Assembly: GCA_014058105.1 (NCBI GenBank)
Contig: JACGCM010001659.1
Location: 3,844,001-3,908,000, forward strand
From: Kingdonia uniflora
Lineage: Eukaryota > Streptophyta > Magnoliopsida > Ranunculales > Circaeasteraceae
Direction of reading: 5' to 3'
DNA: 64,000 nucleotides
Below the pieces are notes generated by a model. The model ran no database searches and had not been told where the DNA came from. It saw only the letters and a list, made by a program, of their open reading frames with translations. This document shows positions 20,945-31,340 of this stretch, one piece after another. Position numbers and translations under genes: made by a program. Within the stretch, counting starts at the first letter, position 1. Each line of letters opens with the position of its first letter.

Positions 20945-22672
20945 CTGCAATTTGTAACAAAAGAATTAAATAGGTGAAAAATCACTCAAAAGAAGTCATT
21001 ATAGTAAGGAGTAAACGCAAACAATGGTTAAAAGTAATGTGGAGGTATATAGTTGGCAGACCTTGACTTGTATCCCTATGGTATATTGTGAGCTAAAGCA
21101 ATATGTCCACCATGTATTTCCCAAGTATATTTGTATTATGGACACTAATCAATTATGCCTATAGTGGGAAATTGATTACAATATATAGCAGGTTATTAAT
21201 TAAGATACTGCACATAAAGTGGATCTGTCACATTGAATATTATTTAGAACCATGCATGCAACGCGGTAGCACATATGACAGAAGTGAGTTGATGATAACA
21301 GAATGTGTAGCAAAAAAATAAGATTAACAGTAATTGATTGTTCAAGGAATAGACTACGTCAAGTGTTTTCTATCGGGATAAAGAATTCTGAACACTAAGA
21401 AAAAAATAACAAAACTCTGCCAAAAGAAACAAACAACCAAACTGCAACATTAATACAATTTTGTCTGTATGACAACTTCGATAAATAAGTTGTATGTATG
21501 CTTAGTATGCTACATAATCCTAGGTTTAGTGAGTACTTGAAAGCACTGCTACATCACATAGGATAGTACATGGTTCCTACCTTTCATATATTGCAAAAAA
21601 AAAAATGTACTAAGACATCGCATACTGTAGCAAATGACTACCAGCAGAATGTAAAAATTATACTATCCTTTTTGCAAAAAAAATTTGATGCATAGATAAC
21701 GACTCAAAGTGTTGTCATAACAAACTTTTATCTCAAATATTACCAAGTTAAGCAGAAAGCAAAGCAAAACAATGCTCTTAGGTAGCCTACTTTTTCCACT
21801 GCAAGGAACCATTAAACCTAGAGCGTCCACTAGGCTAATTTCATTGCCTCTGACAGTAGACACCTTTAGTGGGATTTTAATAGAAGACGACAAAACACAT
21901 ACCCAGTAAGTTGCGAATGAAAACTATGGATATTTTCAATTTGGTTGTTATTCATCTTATAGCAACGCAAATTAGCTAGATCGGAGGTTCCATCAATTGG
22001 ACTCTTGATATTTTTCTAGTAGTAACATCCCTCTTTAAAAATAAAACAAGCAGATAAGAGCTTGAGTAAAAAACGCAAACAATATATTCTTTGTACGCTT
22101 GACACGGGTTGGACAAAGATGGTAACAGTTGATACTAGTGCATCAAAATTACCAAACAAGCAGGCCACCCTTGCCCTATTACAGCAACTCCATTAGTAAA
22201 CAAACACAAGCAGCATTCAAAACATCATCACACCTGATATCAAAGGAAGACAGGAAGTACCCACTTAAACCCAAGTTTTCGCCCAAGAAAAAAAAACCAG
22301 TAACTCCACCCAAAATAAACTCAACATAGAATCCCACTTCATACTCAGAAACAACCAACAAAGTCGAATTGAAGAAAAACTCAAACCTAGAAGAAACTAA
22401 CAAAGGAAAATAACCATAACCAAAATCATAAAACACCCAGGAAAACAAAATCCTAATCTCCATCACTTGTGAACCAATACGTAAAACAATAACAACCAAA
22501 TCATACAAAACGCAAATAATACAAAAAAGAACAAATATATAGTTAAAGTAGAATCCTATTCCAATCTGATACCTAAGGCTAAACATCACAAACACCTAAA
22601 ACGTAGATCATAATTTCAAACTATCGCTTGAAATGAGGGCATTTGAGAGAAGGGTAGAACTAATAATCTTAC
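20945..22672 (-). other. 5' UTR intron of the ZRF1-like gene
   Basis: Read on the minus strand, the donor is CCAG|GTAAGATTAT (intron starts at 22672) and the acceptor is TTACAAATTGCAG|CTTGG (intron ends at 20945). The 77 bp from there to the ATG are exonic leader. A leader intron of this size is common in plant housekeeping genes and can raise expression. The junctions are read from consensus, not from transcripts. Confidence 0.7.
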
Positions 22673-23030
22673 CTGGTTACGAGAGAAATACTAGCTAGAT
22701 GTTGAGACTCTTGATTTACCTAGAGATAGTATTGGAAGAGATTGAAATGTCCCTGCTCTGTGTTTTTTAGGTTTGAGATGGGAATTGGTTCAGCTGTGAT
22801 TTTTACTCTTTCAGGAGCTTAGGCTTTTAAGTTCCAGTAGCTTTCACCCAAGCCCAACCCAATATTTTCGGGTCCAATGGAAAATAATTCAGGAGTGAGG
22901 TGAACGAATACGGTCCAGTGTCGGGTTTGATTCACCATACTAGGGCTGAACCCAACTAAAATTGCATTCCTATTCGAGGCATCCTAGTTTAGGCCACTGA
23001 AGTAGGGAGTATAATATATAGGATTTTATT
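21770..23030. repeat. Segmental duplication, copy 1 (proximal promoter copy)
   Basis: This segment carries the start of the 5' UTR intron, exon 1 and upstream sequence. It is homologous over its length to 23930-25230. Shared blocks include TTTCCACT(G/T)CAAGGAA, TTTCAATTTGGTTGT, CTTACCTGGT, CAACAACTCCATT-like sequence, CACCCAAGCCCA-like sequence and CCAGTGTC(G/A)GGTTT. The limits are by eye. Confidence 0.75.
22673..22800 (-). promoter_or_regulatory. Proximal non-coding first exon and promoter of ZRF1-like
   Basis: The exon ends at the donor AG|GTAAG. Upstream lies a pyrimidine-containing leader and a telobox-like AAACCTAA (near 22770), which lacks one C of the AAACCCTAA consensus. The start site is not known; 22800 is an estimate. 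Confidence 0.55.
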
Positions 23031-23929
23031 CGGATGTATGTCTATATTTAATATTTTGCTACTGAACTCATACAAGGGCCTTATTGGGTAGAATTTGATC
23101 AAGGTACGTCCAATTTAGGCCCACTAAGGTACCCTTGTTAGAATTGCCAAACGCCAACGGCACAATGGAGAAACACCCTAGAGAAGCCTGAGGGCCACTG
23201 CCAACATGTTAAGTATACAGAATGAGCATTGTATAGTGCCACAGGCCCCTTGGGGTAATAAGTGGATCCCAAAAGTTCTAAATGAACTTCACTGTCACGT
23301 ACACTTTCTGCCAACATGACCCCTTAGAAAAACACTAGAACTTCATGTCGGGTCCCTCATCTCGTCAGATATAAAACACTAGAACTTCATGTCGGGTCCC
23401 TCATCTCGTCAGATATGGAGCTCAAATGAGATCAGAAAACAATGGATTTTTTCTTCCTCACAATTAAGATGGCTCCCATCGCCACAGAGTAGCAGTCTTC
23501 GCAAAGTCTTGTCTCTATGCACAATAACACCTTGAGACCACTTCCTTGATATCACCCATAATGCTGAAAACAAATGACCTTATGTTCTTGCATTGTCAGA
23601 CTTTCTTTTTACAAATGGAATAGCAATGATGGTTCACTGTTTGGCAACCTTGCCACGTGGGTTCAACTTTCAATACCTATGCCCAACCCCAAACTAGTTA
23701 ATAAAGTATCTAGTACTTTTGTAGTTTTCTATCAAGTTCCTTATTGGTTCTATTAGGTCTAAGCATTTAAAATGGCTATTATTATAAAAATATTATGAGC
23801 ACAGTAGTCTCTTAGAACCTTATATGTAGCTACTTTACGTAGTCATAAAGCAAAAGCAGTTGCTAGCATGTCCTCGAATGCTAGCTAAACAAACAAAGGT
23901 TAAACTAACTCAACGGATGTAGCAAGAAA
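23031..23929. other. Spacer between the two promoter copies
   Basis: No coding domain is recognised; short open frames look random. The one clear structure is a perfect 44-bp tandem repeat at 23329-23416. Confidence 0.5.
23329..23416. repeat. Perfect 44-bp tandem duplication
   Basis: Two identical 44-bp units (23329-23372 and 23373-23416), each running from AAAACACTAGAACTTC to CGTCAGATAT, follow each other without a gap. Full identity implies a recent event or an assembly artefact. Confidence 0.95.
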
Positions 23930-25230
23930 ACATTATTAGCTAACCTACCGTTTCCACTTCAAGGAAACCTAACACATAGAACATCTTCAAAGCTAATTTT
24001 ATCGCTCTTGACACTAGACACCTTTAAAGAGATATTAATAAAAGGCGAAACAACACATAACCAGCAAGCTGCAGCTGAAAAATACGCTTATTTCAATTTG
24101 GTTGTAATTCAATTTATAGCTACGTAAAGTAGCAAGATAGGAGATGGTTCTAAGATCTATTAATAGTTGTCTAACATCACTGTTTTGAACTTAAGCAGCC
24201 AAATACGAACTTAGATTCTTTGTTAGCTTGATGGGGGTCGGACAAAGATGGTAAAAATTGACACTAACGAAGCAAAGTTATCAAACAAGCTGTCCGCCCT
24301 TATCCCACTGCAACAACTCCATTTGTAAATAAACACAAGCTTCACTAAAAACACCATAACAGATGCTACCAAAGTACTCAAATTTAAAGCGCTTTCTCCC
24401 CAAAGATGAAACACACACTACCTCACAAATGGTAACAAGGTCCAAGGATTTACACAACACATATAGTAAACCCAAAATTTCACCTCAAACACTAACAAAA
24501 CAAGCATACATAAATTAAACAAAAACCCATAAAAATCTAACCAAGGGATATCACCATATCCCAAATAATAAAGCACTCCAATCAATCACTTGTTCACCCA
24601 AACCCACAAACAACAACAACCCAATCATTCAAAACAGTCAAAAACACATCAATCACTAACAATTATCAAATTAAAGTAGAAACCCTAATATAATACAATC
24701 CCTAAGCATCACAACCACCTAAAACATAGATCATGAGCTCAAATTGAAGCTTGAAAAGAGGGGAATCGAGAAAAGGATAGGAGTGATAAGCTTACCTGGT
24801 GAAGACGAGAGAAACCCTAGATGTTGTGATTACGAGGGAAGTGGAGAGCGATAGAATTGGAAGATGAGATCGAAGTGGCTCTGTTTTTAGGGTTTCAGAG
24901 AGAGAGAGAGAGGAATGGGTTTTATTTCGGCTGTGGTTTTGATTTAGGAAGAGCTTAGGGCTTGTTTGGTTGTCACTCATTTTGCGGGAAAACTTTAATC
25001 AGTTTTTGTGATGCTGCCATGGGTCCGGTTAACCCGAGACCAATTTAATTAGGGTTTCTTAGGTTCTACCCAAGCCCAAGTTGACTGGAAATTTTTATGA
25101 ACCCAAACCTCGGTCCCCAAATACAGCCCAGTGTCAGGTTTTAGTCGTTGTGCTCCCCGTCGAATTTGCATTCCAACTCAGGGCATACTAGTTTGATTTG
25201 GCGTACTTATGTTTAGTAGGGGGACTTCTC
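23930..25230. repeat. Segmental duplication, copy 2 (distal promoter copy)
   Basis: Homologous to 21770-23030 in the same orientation. It includes its own splice donor CCAG|GTAAGCTTAT (intron side starts at 24795), a CT-rich leader and an intact telobox. No J-protein coding sequence lies between the copies. Confidence 0.75.
24796..24930 (-). promoter_or_regulatory. Distal candidate first exon and promoter
   Basis: On the minus strand the leader has a CTCTCTCTCTCT run, GAAACCCTAAAAAC (intact telobox AAACCCTAA) and a second AACATCTAGGGTTTC, and it ends at AG|GTAAG. These features are better preserved than in the proximal copy. It could start a transcript that splices to the acceptor at 20945, giving an alternative or the main ZRF1 promoter. 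Confidence 0.45.
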
Positions 25231-26474
25231 GGGTTCAAGTCGGATCAATGTATGTCTTGATAAGGGGACACAGAGGTTCTATGTGATTTGTCGTAAAATC
25301 AGTGAAATCTAAATAAATGCACTATTATTTGATAAGTTTACTTTAGAACTTGATAAATATGTTTCTCTTTTATTATCAATAGACACCTAATACACATCTT
25401 GTTTATTTTGAAACAACAATACAATACCCTGCATCTAAAAAGTTTATACCAAAATATTTGATGAAATGTTACAAATGACATTTCACATCATTTATTTGAC
25501 AAGATTCTATAATTTACGCCCATAATGAGTTTGTATGGATCACAACTTTCTTATACTGAGACCAAGTAACATGATAATTCATTCATTATAGTACATCCTT
25601 TGATTTACACGGAGAGAAGGTGATGTAAATCATCCTCGCATAGTCGTTTCTCACCGTCTATGGTTTATTATTAATGTTATTTTGATTCAAACCTCTTTGC
25701 TAGAGATGCTTAGTAGGTTTTAGGAAGCTCCTAATTAACCAACACAAGGTTAAAATAAACTTTTGTTTAGTTTCAATTTGAAGTTTAGTTGTGTTTTAGT
25801 GTTAGTAAAACCATAATTTTAATTAAGTTAACGTTTATCAATCTGAGTTCTGCTTCCGCGACTCAGATTTGCGTTAGAAAAAATCATAAAAGACCAACAG
25901 TCGTCGCAACACATGAGCTTCCAAGTGCGCATTAACAGTTAGCCACTAAAACCACCCCCAAATATGTAGCAATAACCGAGTATCCTGAAAAGGAACTCTC
26001 AGTTATAGGAACATAACAATTAACAAGTAAAGAATGCCTATACGGATATTCGATTTGTAGCAAGGTACATGATTTATTTTCTAATCAAAGTCTGAACCAT
26101 TTATCAAGAACTCCGCCAAAAATGGAAACTACACTTCAGCAACAGTACTACAATAACTCAACTGCAAAACCTAGAGATCGTAGAATGAAAACGTTGTGCA
26201 CTGGAAACCAAACGTCAATAATATTAAAGTTTCAACTGCAAAAGGTAGAGATCATAGAATAAAAATGTTGTACACTCCGTTACCATTAGTACATACAAAG
26301 CATTGATGGGACATAATATGTACCCATCATTTTACTGAACCCATACGACAAGCAAACCAAAACACTATAGTAATATGAAGCTCTATGCCATTGCAGTGTG
26401 AGACTGCAAGGATGCAAACTACAACCATTTCCTCCAACCATCAGCAAGAGAAATTTTATATAGGAATGTCCAAG
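25231..26474. other. Spacer upstream of ZRF1-like and downstream of the TXNDC9 fragment
   Basis: No gene recognised. Two near-copies of about 45 bp (26158-26203 and 26232-26276, both containing AACTGCAAAA and TAGAGATC) lie in what may be the 3' UTR of the TXNDC9 fragment. Confidence 0.5.
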
Positions 26475-26986
26475 TTAATCTGAATCTGACGAGTCTGCAT
26501 TTCTGCTTTGTCGAACACTCCTAGTTGAGGTACTGGTCTTGGATGCATTGAATGCTGATTCGCCCTCTAATAATAGGACTTGAGCTTTCGCCAACCTTTC
26601 TTCTAGTTCCTCCGTAGTAAATCCGTCTGTCCCTCCCAGCTCGTTAAATCCGACCTGACCAACACAGTGAATAGAAGAACATATAAAAAACTAGAAAATA
26701 ATCCAGCCACGTTCGCACTAGAGCAAATAGGTGGAAAATGGGGAAATCGCATGGACTCGATTTCCTGATACAGAGCAGGCTTTAATAGAAATCAATTGAA
26801 TGAATATACATGTCTACTTTTTCATACCACGTAATCGTCGACTTTGGCATTCTTTATAAGAGCAAGAGTTGGGAGGACAACTATCTTGAGTTTCTCAGCC
26901 AGAAAAGGACTTTTTTCAGCATTGATTTTCATAAAACGTGTTTCTATGTGCTGTTTTGCCAGGAGCTCCAAGTGCTTATCAACTAC
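26475..26986 (-). pseudogene. TXNDC9 homologue, last two exons only
   Basis: Exon 26828-26986 encodes VVDKHLELLAKQHIETRF and KIVVLPTLALIKNAKVDDYV, the second half of the thioredoxin fold. It splices (donor GTATGA at 26827, acceptor AG at 26655) to exon 26475-26654 encoding VGFNELGGTDGFTTEELEER and a C-terminus ending SDSSDSD. Both match plant TXND9-type, phosducin-like proteins, which act with the CCT chaperonin. The first half, including the WPCK active-site-like turn, should lie in an exon just upstream, but the next 5 kb on this strand do not contain it. Either the gene is truncated or its 5' exons were displaced by insertions. The two exons themselves are undamaged. Confidence 0.82.
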
Positions 26987-27340
26987 CTGTAAAGGTGCCA
27001 ACACATGAACATGTTAGCCCAACATTGCATATGGCCACAGTGACGGTCAATATTCACGAAATCATAGTCTGTTAATAAATATAAGAAGGTAAATAACCAA
27101 ATATCTTCAGAGTAAAAAAAGCCTAAGCTTAAATTATTTACTTTCAAAGCTTATCTTAATTACTTGCAAAACTTATATCAACTTACGCATGTTTCAATCA
27201 GTAATTGTATAGTTTTATGACTAAGCAAGCACTGAATGTATATGCTTTTTTGGCATACGATTGACCATGTATGCTGCTTGTTCCCTCAAACAAAGTCAAA
27301 AAGGATATACAACTATAATTGGCAAGAGCGACTTAAGAGC
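26987..27340. other. Intron-like spacer
   Basis: AT-rich sequence upstream (minus strand) of the TXNDC9 exon acceptor. No further exon is visible. Confidence 0.45.
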
Positions 27341-27515
27341 AGTTTTTTCTTTCTTTCTTTGTTGTAAAACTAGATTGAATTTTATTGCTTAAAGAACATT
27401 ACAACATTGTCGCAGGGTGAAGGCTACATCCATCACCATCCCAAAACCTAACAGAATATAAAATACTCTCATGGGGACCTCAATTTTAAGAAACTGAGGC
27501 CTCCCCACATTAAAT

Positions 27516-27713
27516 TCAATCACTCCCTCCTGAAGATTTATGCCTCTGTATGCCAATGACAGGCGTGAGTAGAAGAGTAGCATTGATCCAGTTCTCAGTG
27601 ATCTTGTGGTGAAGTTTTCCTGTTAGATTCTTCCAGAGACCAGGCATCACCTGTTGCTGAAACGGCGACAAGGCATACACCACAGCCTTCATGCGTACAG
27701 GTGTCTTTCCCAT
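27516..27713 (-). pseudogene. QCR8: Cytochrome bc1 complex subunit 8 (QCR8)-like, frameshifted
   Basis: The first 54 residues (MGKTPVRMKAVVYALSPF, then GLWKNL, NWINATLLLTPVIG) match plant QCR8, a small subunit of mitochondrial complex III that normally has about 72 residues and continues with a Tyr-rich membrane end. Here the frame turns to IQRHKSSGGSD and stops; the bases that follow still look like the expected C-terminus in other frames, so small deletions have broken it. Downstream are an AATAAA (27381-27386) and an A-rich GAAAGAAAGAAAAAA-type stretch near 27345-27365, which hint at a retrocopy. Against this, the ATG follows GCTGACAG, a good splice acceptor. Confidence 0.78.
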
Positions 27714-28499
27714 CTCTGTCAGCAAATGTTAGCAACAATAAGAGATTGTAAGCATTGTAACATGGTAATCATACAATAGTACCTAAAAGGAAGAAACGAC
27801 GAAAGAAAAAGTTCATTATGCATTACATTTACAGTAAATAATGAAATACGATCATGGAATAGTTAATCATCCAATGTACTTCCATTTTTGTTAATTAATT
27901 TTTTATTAATATGCACCTAACCAAAGGGGGACTATTTAACCTAACATTTCCTTTCTTGCAATGTTAATACTATGAACTATGGAATCTGTAGTAACTCACC
28001 ATGTTAAATGTGTTTTGGAACACCTATACTAAGTCCTACATCTTAACATCCAAATGTCACATATAAGATAGTCACTACGCACATGAAATATTGTAGCAAT
28101 GCATTAAATATAACCCCGTAAAGACATTGCAAACATTAACTGTGAACTAGAAGTACCATAAATCCTAAAATTACCGCTCTTGCAACCTCTCTCTTCATCT
28201 GTTTCTGGGCTCTGAAACCCCAAGCAACCCTACGAGGATACAAACATGAAAAAGCAGAAATATGATTCTATCGGCTACTTGGATGAGGGAAAGATATCAC
28301 AAACTTCTATTTCCGAACATGTACAGGAAAAAAAAAACACAATGCTAAGGAAGTAGATGAACGAGCTGAGTTGGAAAAGATTGAAATATATTACACATGG
28401 CATTAACAAAGCACACACTAATAAAATGTGAGTATAACGTGGAGGACGCCCAAAGCAGCTTAGAGGAAGGAACGTCAAAACGCGTGTATCAACAGAATG
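27714..28499. other. Unassigned spacer
   Basis: AT-rich, no recognised gene. A 61-bp stretch at 28172-28232 is flanked on the minus strand by splice-like CGTAG| and |GTAATT and is open in one frame, but I cannot match it to a protein. Confidence 0.4.
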
Positions 28500-29321
28500 G
28501 ATATTGAGAGAATAAGACAAAAAATAAAAGACAACTACTGGAATTGTTCAAAGAAGCTAAAGCTGCTGGGTCGATGTTGCAAATGTCATGCCCGCTTGCT
28601 TTATCTGAACATGCAAGAAGAGAGCTAGAAGAGCAACAAAGCAAAGCAAAAAAGACTACATAGGCGACTTAGAAAAGGTAACGATGCTATAACCAACGTC
28701 GTCACAACACTATGGAGGGAAATAAAGTCGCCAAACTGCATGAGCTTGGGCTATATCACCGTGCATTAGTCAACCGTAAGCTTGCTAAACATGCATAGAG
28801 ATGAAAAGAAAGAAACGAAAGAGAGGGAAGTGCAGCGAAACCAAGGAGGAGTAAAGTGAAATTGCTATCTTGGATAACGTGAGAATATCACAACGTGTGT
28901 TATCAGCATGTATGCATGAAGAAAGTAAACATAACACTACCAGTGAACATAACACTTCACTTCAGAGGGAAATAAAGTAGACAAGATGGACAGGGTTGGG
29001 ATATCAAAATTTGCATTTGTGAGAGATGTGCTAGTAAAAGAAGAGGACGATGAAAAGAAAACATAGAATAATTTGGACCAAGGAACATCAAAAAGTAGGT
29101 CCACGCAACATGCAGTGAGAGAAGAAACTCCTGAGTCAATTTTGCAAATGACAACGTACAAGAAGAGAAAAGGAGAAATATGAAACAGAGGCGCAAAAGG
29201 GACGGGAGAAAGGAACACTAAATATGTGCTAGGACAACCTGTGGGTGGAGAAAGGGAGAAGAATGAAATAGAAGTACCTAACGGAGGGGAGAAAGTACTA
29301 TCCAAAGCTACGTTTTAGCAC
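28500..29321 (+). repeat. Imperfect coding-like repeat, left block
   Basis: Purine-rich repeats with units such as TGTGCTAG, AGAGAAGAATGAAAT and GGAACATCAAAAAG. They match the units at 30726-31340 but are more degraded here and broken by stops. The block ends at CTACGTTTTAGCAC (29308-29321), the left target-site copy of the inserted LINE. Confidence 0.6.
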
Positions 29322-29418
29322 TCATTATGGGATGCACTGTGGCCACTCATTTGTGGAAGAGAACACTTACAAAATGCCTAGTTTCCAGAACTATTCTCAG
29401 CTTTGAAGAAGAGTACAA

Positions 29419-30126
29419 GTGATTATTTCCCTGAACCAAAAGGGAGTTTTTTCATACATTTTGAAAGTGTCTTTTTGCACCATGATATATCATATATGGT
29501 TGGAGAGAAACAGGAGAATTTTTGAAAACAAGCTCTGCACCTGTGACTTTGTGTGGGACCAGATCAGCTATGAAGTCTTAACCAGAATCAAATTATCTCT
29601 CAAGTCTTCTACAAATAACACTACCATTGCCAGAGAAATTTGTAATAGATGGGGGTTCATGCCTACTTTTAGAACAAAAATGGTTAAAATCTGTAAGTGG
29701 AAAGCCCCTCCTGCAGGTACTTGCGCTCTAAACATAAATGGGGAGGTTTCTGCTTCAACAGGGGGAATTGGAGTTCTATACAGAGATTGCATGGGCATCT
29801 TTCTGTTAGGCTTTGCAAGGAAGGCAGCAGCTAGCTCTCCCACTCATCAGGTGCTACAAACATTGCACAGGGGTCTAGAGATTGGGATGAAGAATGGCAT
29901 CACCAAAGTTGCAGTGTCTACTAGCTCCACTTTCATAGTGGACCTAGTCAAGAAGAGGAGAAAGCCTCCTTGGAGATCCCATCATACTCTCAACCAAGTG
30001 GTAGCTTTCATAGGACAGTTCCCTAGTTTTGATATGGCTCATACCTTTAAGGAGGCAAATGTGTGTGCCAAAATTTTGTCTAATTTTGTTATTGTTGGAA
30101 TTTTTCAAAACTTATACCTCTTTTGA
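29419..30126 (+). pseudogene. LINE RNase H-like C-terminal domain
   Basis: The N-terminal part (YHIWLERNRRIFENK) is the usual link after the LINE zinc-binding domain. The RNase H-like (RVT_3) fold follows: APPAGTCALNINGEVSAS with the catalytic Asp replaced by Asn, GGIGVLYRDCMGIFLLGF, and the end HTFKEANVCAKILSNF. The family normally reads ANxxADxLS there. After SNFVIV the sequence leaves the LINE pattern, so the last ten residues belong to inserted DNA. Confidence 0.85.
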
Positions 30127-30570
30127 GCCTTGAACCCATGACCTCTTGGTCATCTATTTTATGTGACTCCAATACTATAGCCTAAAGTTTAGTCCCACAT
30201 TGTTTATAAACAATAGAGGAACTAAACATATAAGGTAGTACCCATGTGACATGTGTGTAACATGTGACATAGAGAGAGTGTATAGTTGTGTGAGTATGTG
30301 AGAGGATTTTATACTCTATACACACTTGGACCTCTCTCAGGCTACCGGGCCGGCTCGGGCTCGGACTTGGGATTGGGCAATTGGCTCTGGAGGCCTTGGG
30401 GGCCTTGGGTCCTTTGGGCTTGGGTATCCATAATCTTTTTAACAAAAAGTTCATTGGGCTTGGGCTTGGGCTTGGGCTTGGTTTATTCTTTAGTCTTGGT
30501 CTTCACTTTGTTCTCTCCACCTCTTGAGGAGACCTAATCCTCAGACCTAATCCAGGAGAGATCTCAGTTA
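30093..30570. other. Insertion-like segment within the LINE 3' end
   Basis: The LINE frame is lost at TGTTGGAATTTTTC (30093). The following 480 bp contain LTR-like sequence (GACCTCTTGGTCATC, TAGTCCCACATTG) and a GGGCTT hexamer run (30452-30481). LINE-like 3' sequence seems to resume after about 30570. I could not find a TSD, so this could be a solo LTR or a small non-autonomous element. Confidence 0.4.
30452..30481 (+). repeat. GGGCTT hexamer microsatellite
   Basis: Four and a half tandem copies of GGGCTT, within a wider stretch rich in TTGGGC that starts near 30365. Confidence 0.9.
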
Positions 30571-30725
30571 CCCCAAGCCACTCCTAACCAGCAAGAACTT
30601 TATGTAAAGGATGGTGCTAGGGACAAAATCTTCACAAGAATGTAATTTTTTTGGTGATTAATATATCTGGTTATGGGGTCCTTGCCTAACCCCAGCTTAC
30701 ATCTCAAAAAATTAAAAAATAATAA

Positions 30726-31340
30726 CTACGTTAGCACAACTTCTACGAAGAGAAAGATAGAAGAATGAAAGATCTCTAGGACCGTCAAAACATGCGTTAG
30801 CACAAGAGAGCAAATTGAAATGGAAGCACAAAAGAGATCAGAGCAAAGAACAAAAAATGGTTTGCTGGGACAACCTGTGGGGATAGTAGAGGAAAAGAAT
30901 GAACTAGAAGTGCGTAATGGGTCAGAGCAAGTGCTAGCAAAACTTATGTTAGCACAATATGCAGGGAGAGAAAGAGAGAAGAATCAACGAGCAAAAGAAA
31001 CATTCAAAAATGTGTAAGAGCCAGTGTTAAACAGACCATAACAGGGACCATTAAAATTTGTGTTAGCACAACGTGCACGGAGAGATAGAGAAAAAAAAAT
31101 GAAAGAGAGAAATTAACATCAAAAAGTGTGCTAGCACCAGAGTCAAATGCACCAGAACAAGGCCTATCAAAATCTGTGTTGGCACAACGCACCCGAAGAG
31201 AAAGAGAGAGAAAGGGAGCAGAGAATGTAAGATTGGAAAGTGTGCTAGCACTGCCTGTTAGTAGAGAAAAGGATAAGAATGAAATAGAGGCACAAAACAC
31301 ACCAGAGCAAGGATATACGTACCACTTCTACAGCAACAAT
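30726..31340 (+). repeat. Imperfect coding-like repeat, right block
   Basis: Repeated units encode a module of about 25-30 residues in the plus frame. The core is SVLAQRTRRERERK (31162 region), with variants VLAQRARRDREKKMKER (31060 region) and LMLAQYAGREREKN (30940 region), each near an APEQG or TPEQG link. Stops and frame changes occur between units. I do not recognise the protein; the repeat of basic RRERE helices resembles repeats seen in some transposon-related plant proteins. Confidence 0.6.

Larger units (their letters stand above)
29322..30725 (+). mobile_element. 5'-truncated LINE 3' end
   Basis: It carries only the zinc-binding/RNase H tail of a plant LINE. It ends in an A-rich tail (AAAAAATTAAAAAATAATAA, 30706-30725). 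It is flanked by CTACGTTTTAGCAC (29308-29321) and CTACGTTAGCAC (30726-30737), a TSD of 12-14 bases with one two-base indel. Its 3' part is itself interrupted near 30093. Confidence 0.82.

Noticed and set aside
20868..20960. N-terminal extension of the ZRF1-like frame (31 extra residues, hydrophobic, membrane-like)
   Set aside because: It crosses a splice acceptor and homologues start MAV; the hydrophobic stretch is untranslated leader.
22179..22595. 138-residue hydrophobic minus-strand frame within the ZRF1 intron
   Set aside because: Low-complexity complement of an A-rich intron, not conserved in the duplicated copy.
28172..28232. 61-bp open stretch flanked by splice-like sites on the minus strand
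   Set aside because: It fits neither TXNDC9 nor QCR8 convincingly, and such flanks arise by chance in AT-rich DNA.
28937..29305. 122-residue minus-strand Ser/Phe-rich frame
   Set aside because: It is the complement of the purine-rich repeat; the plus strand gives the more protein-like modules.
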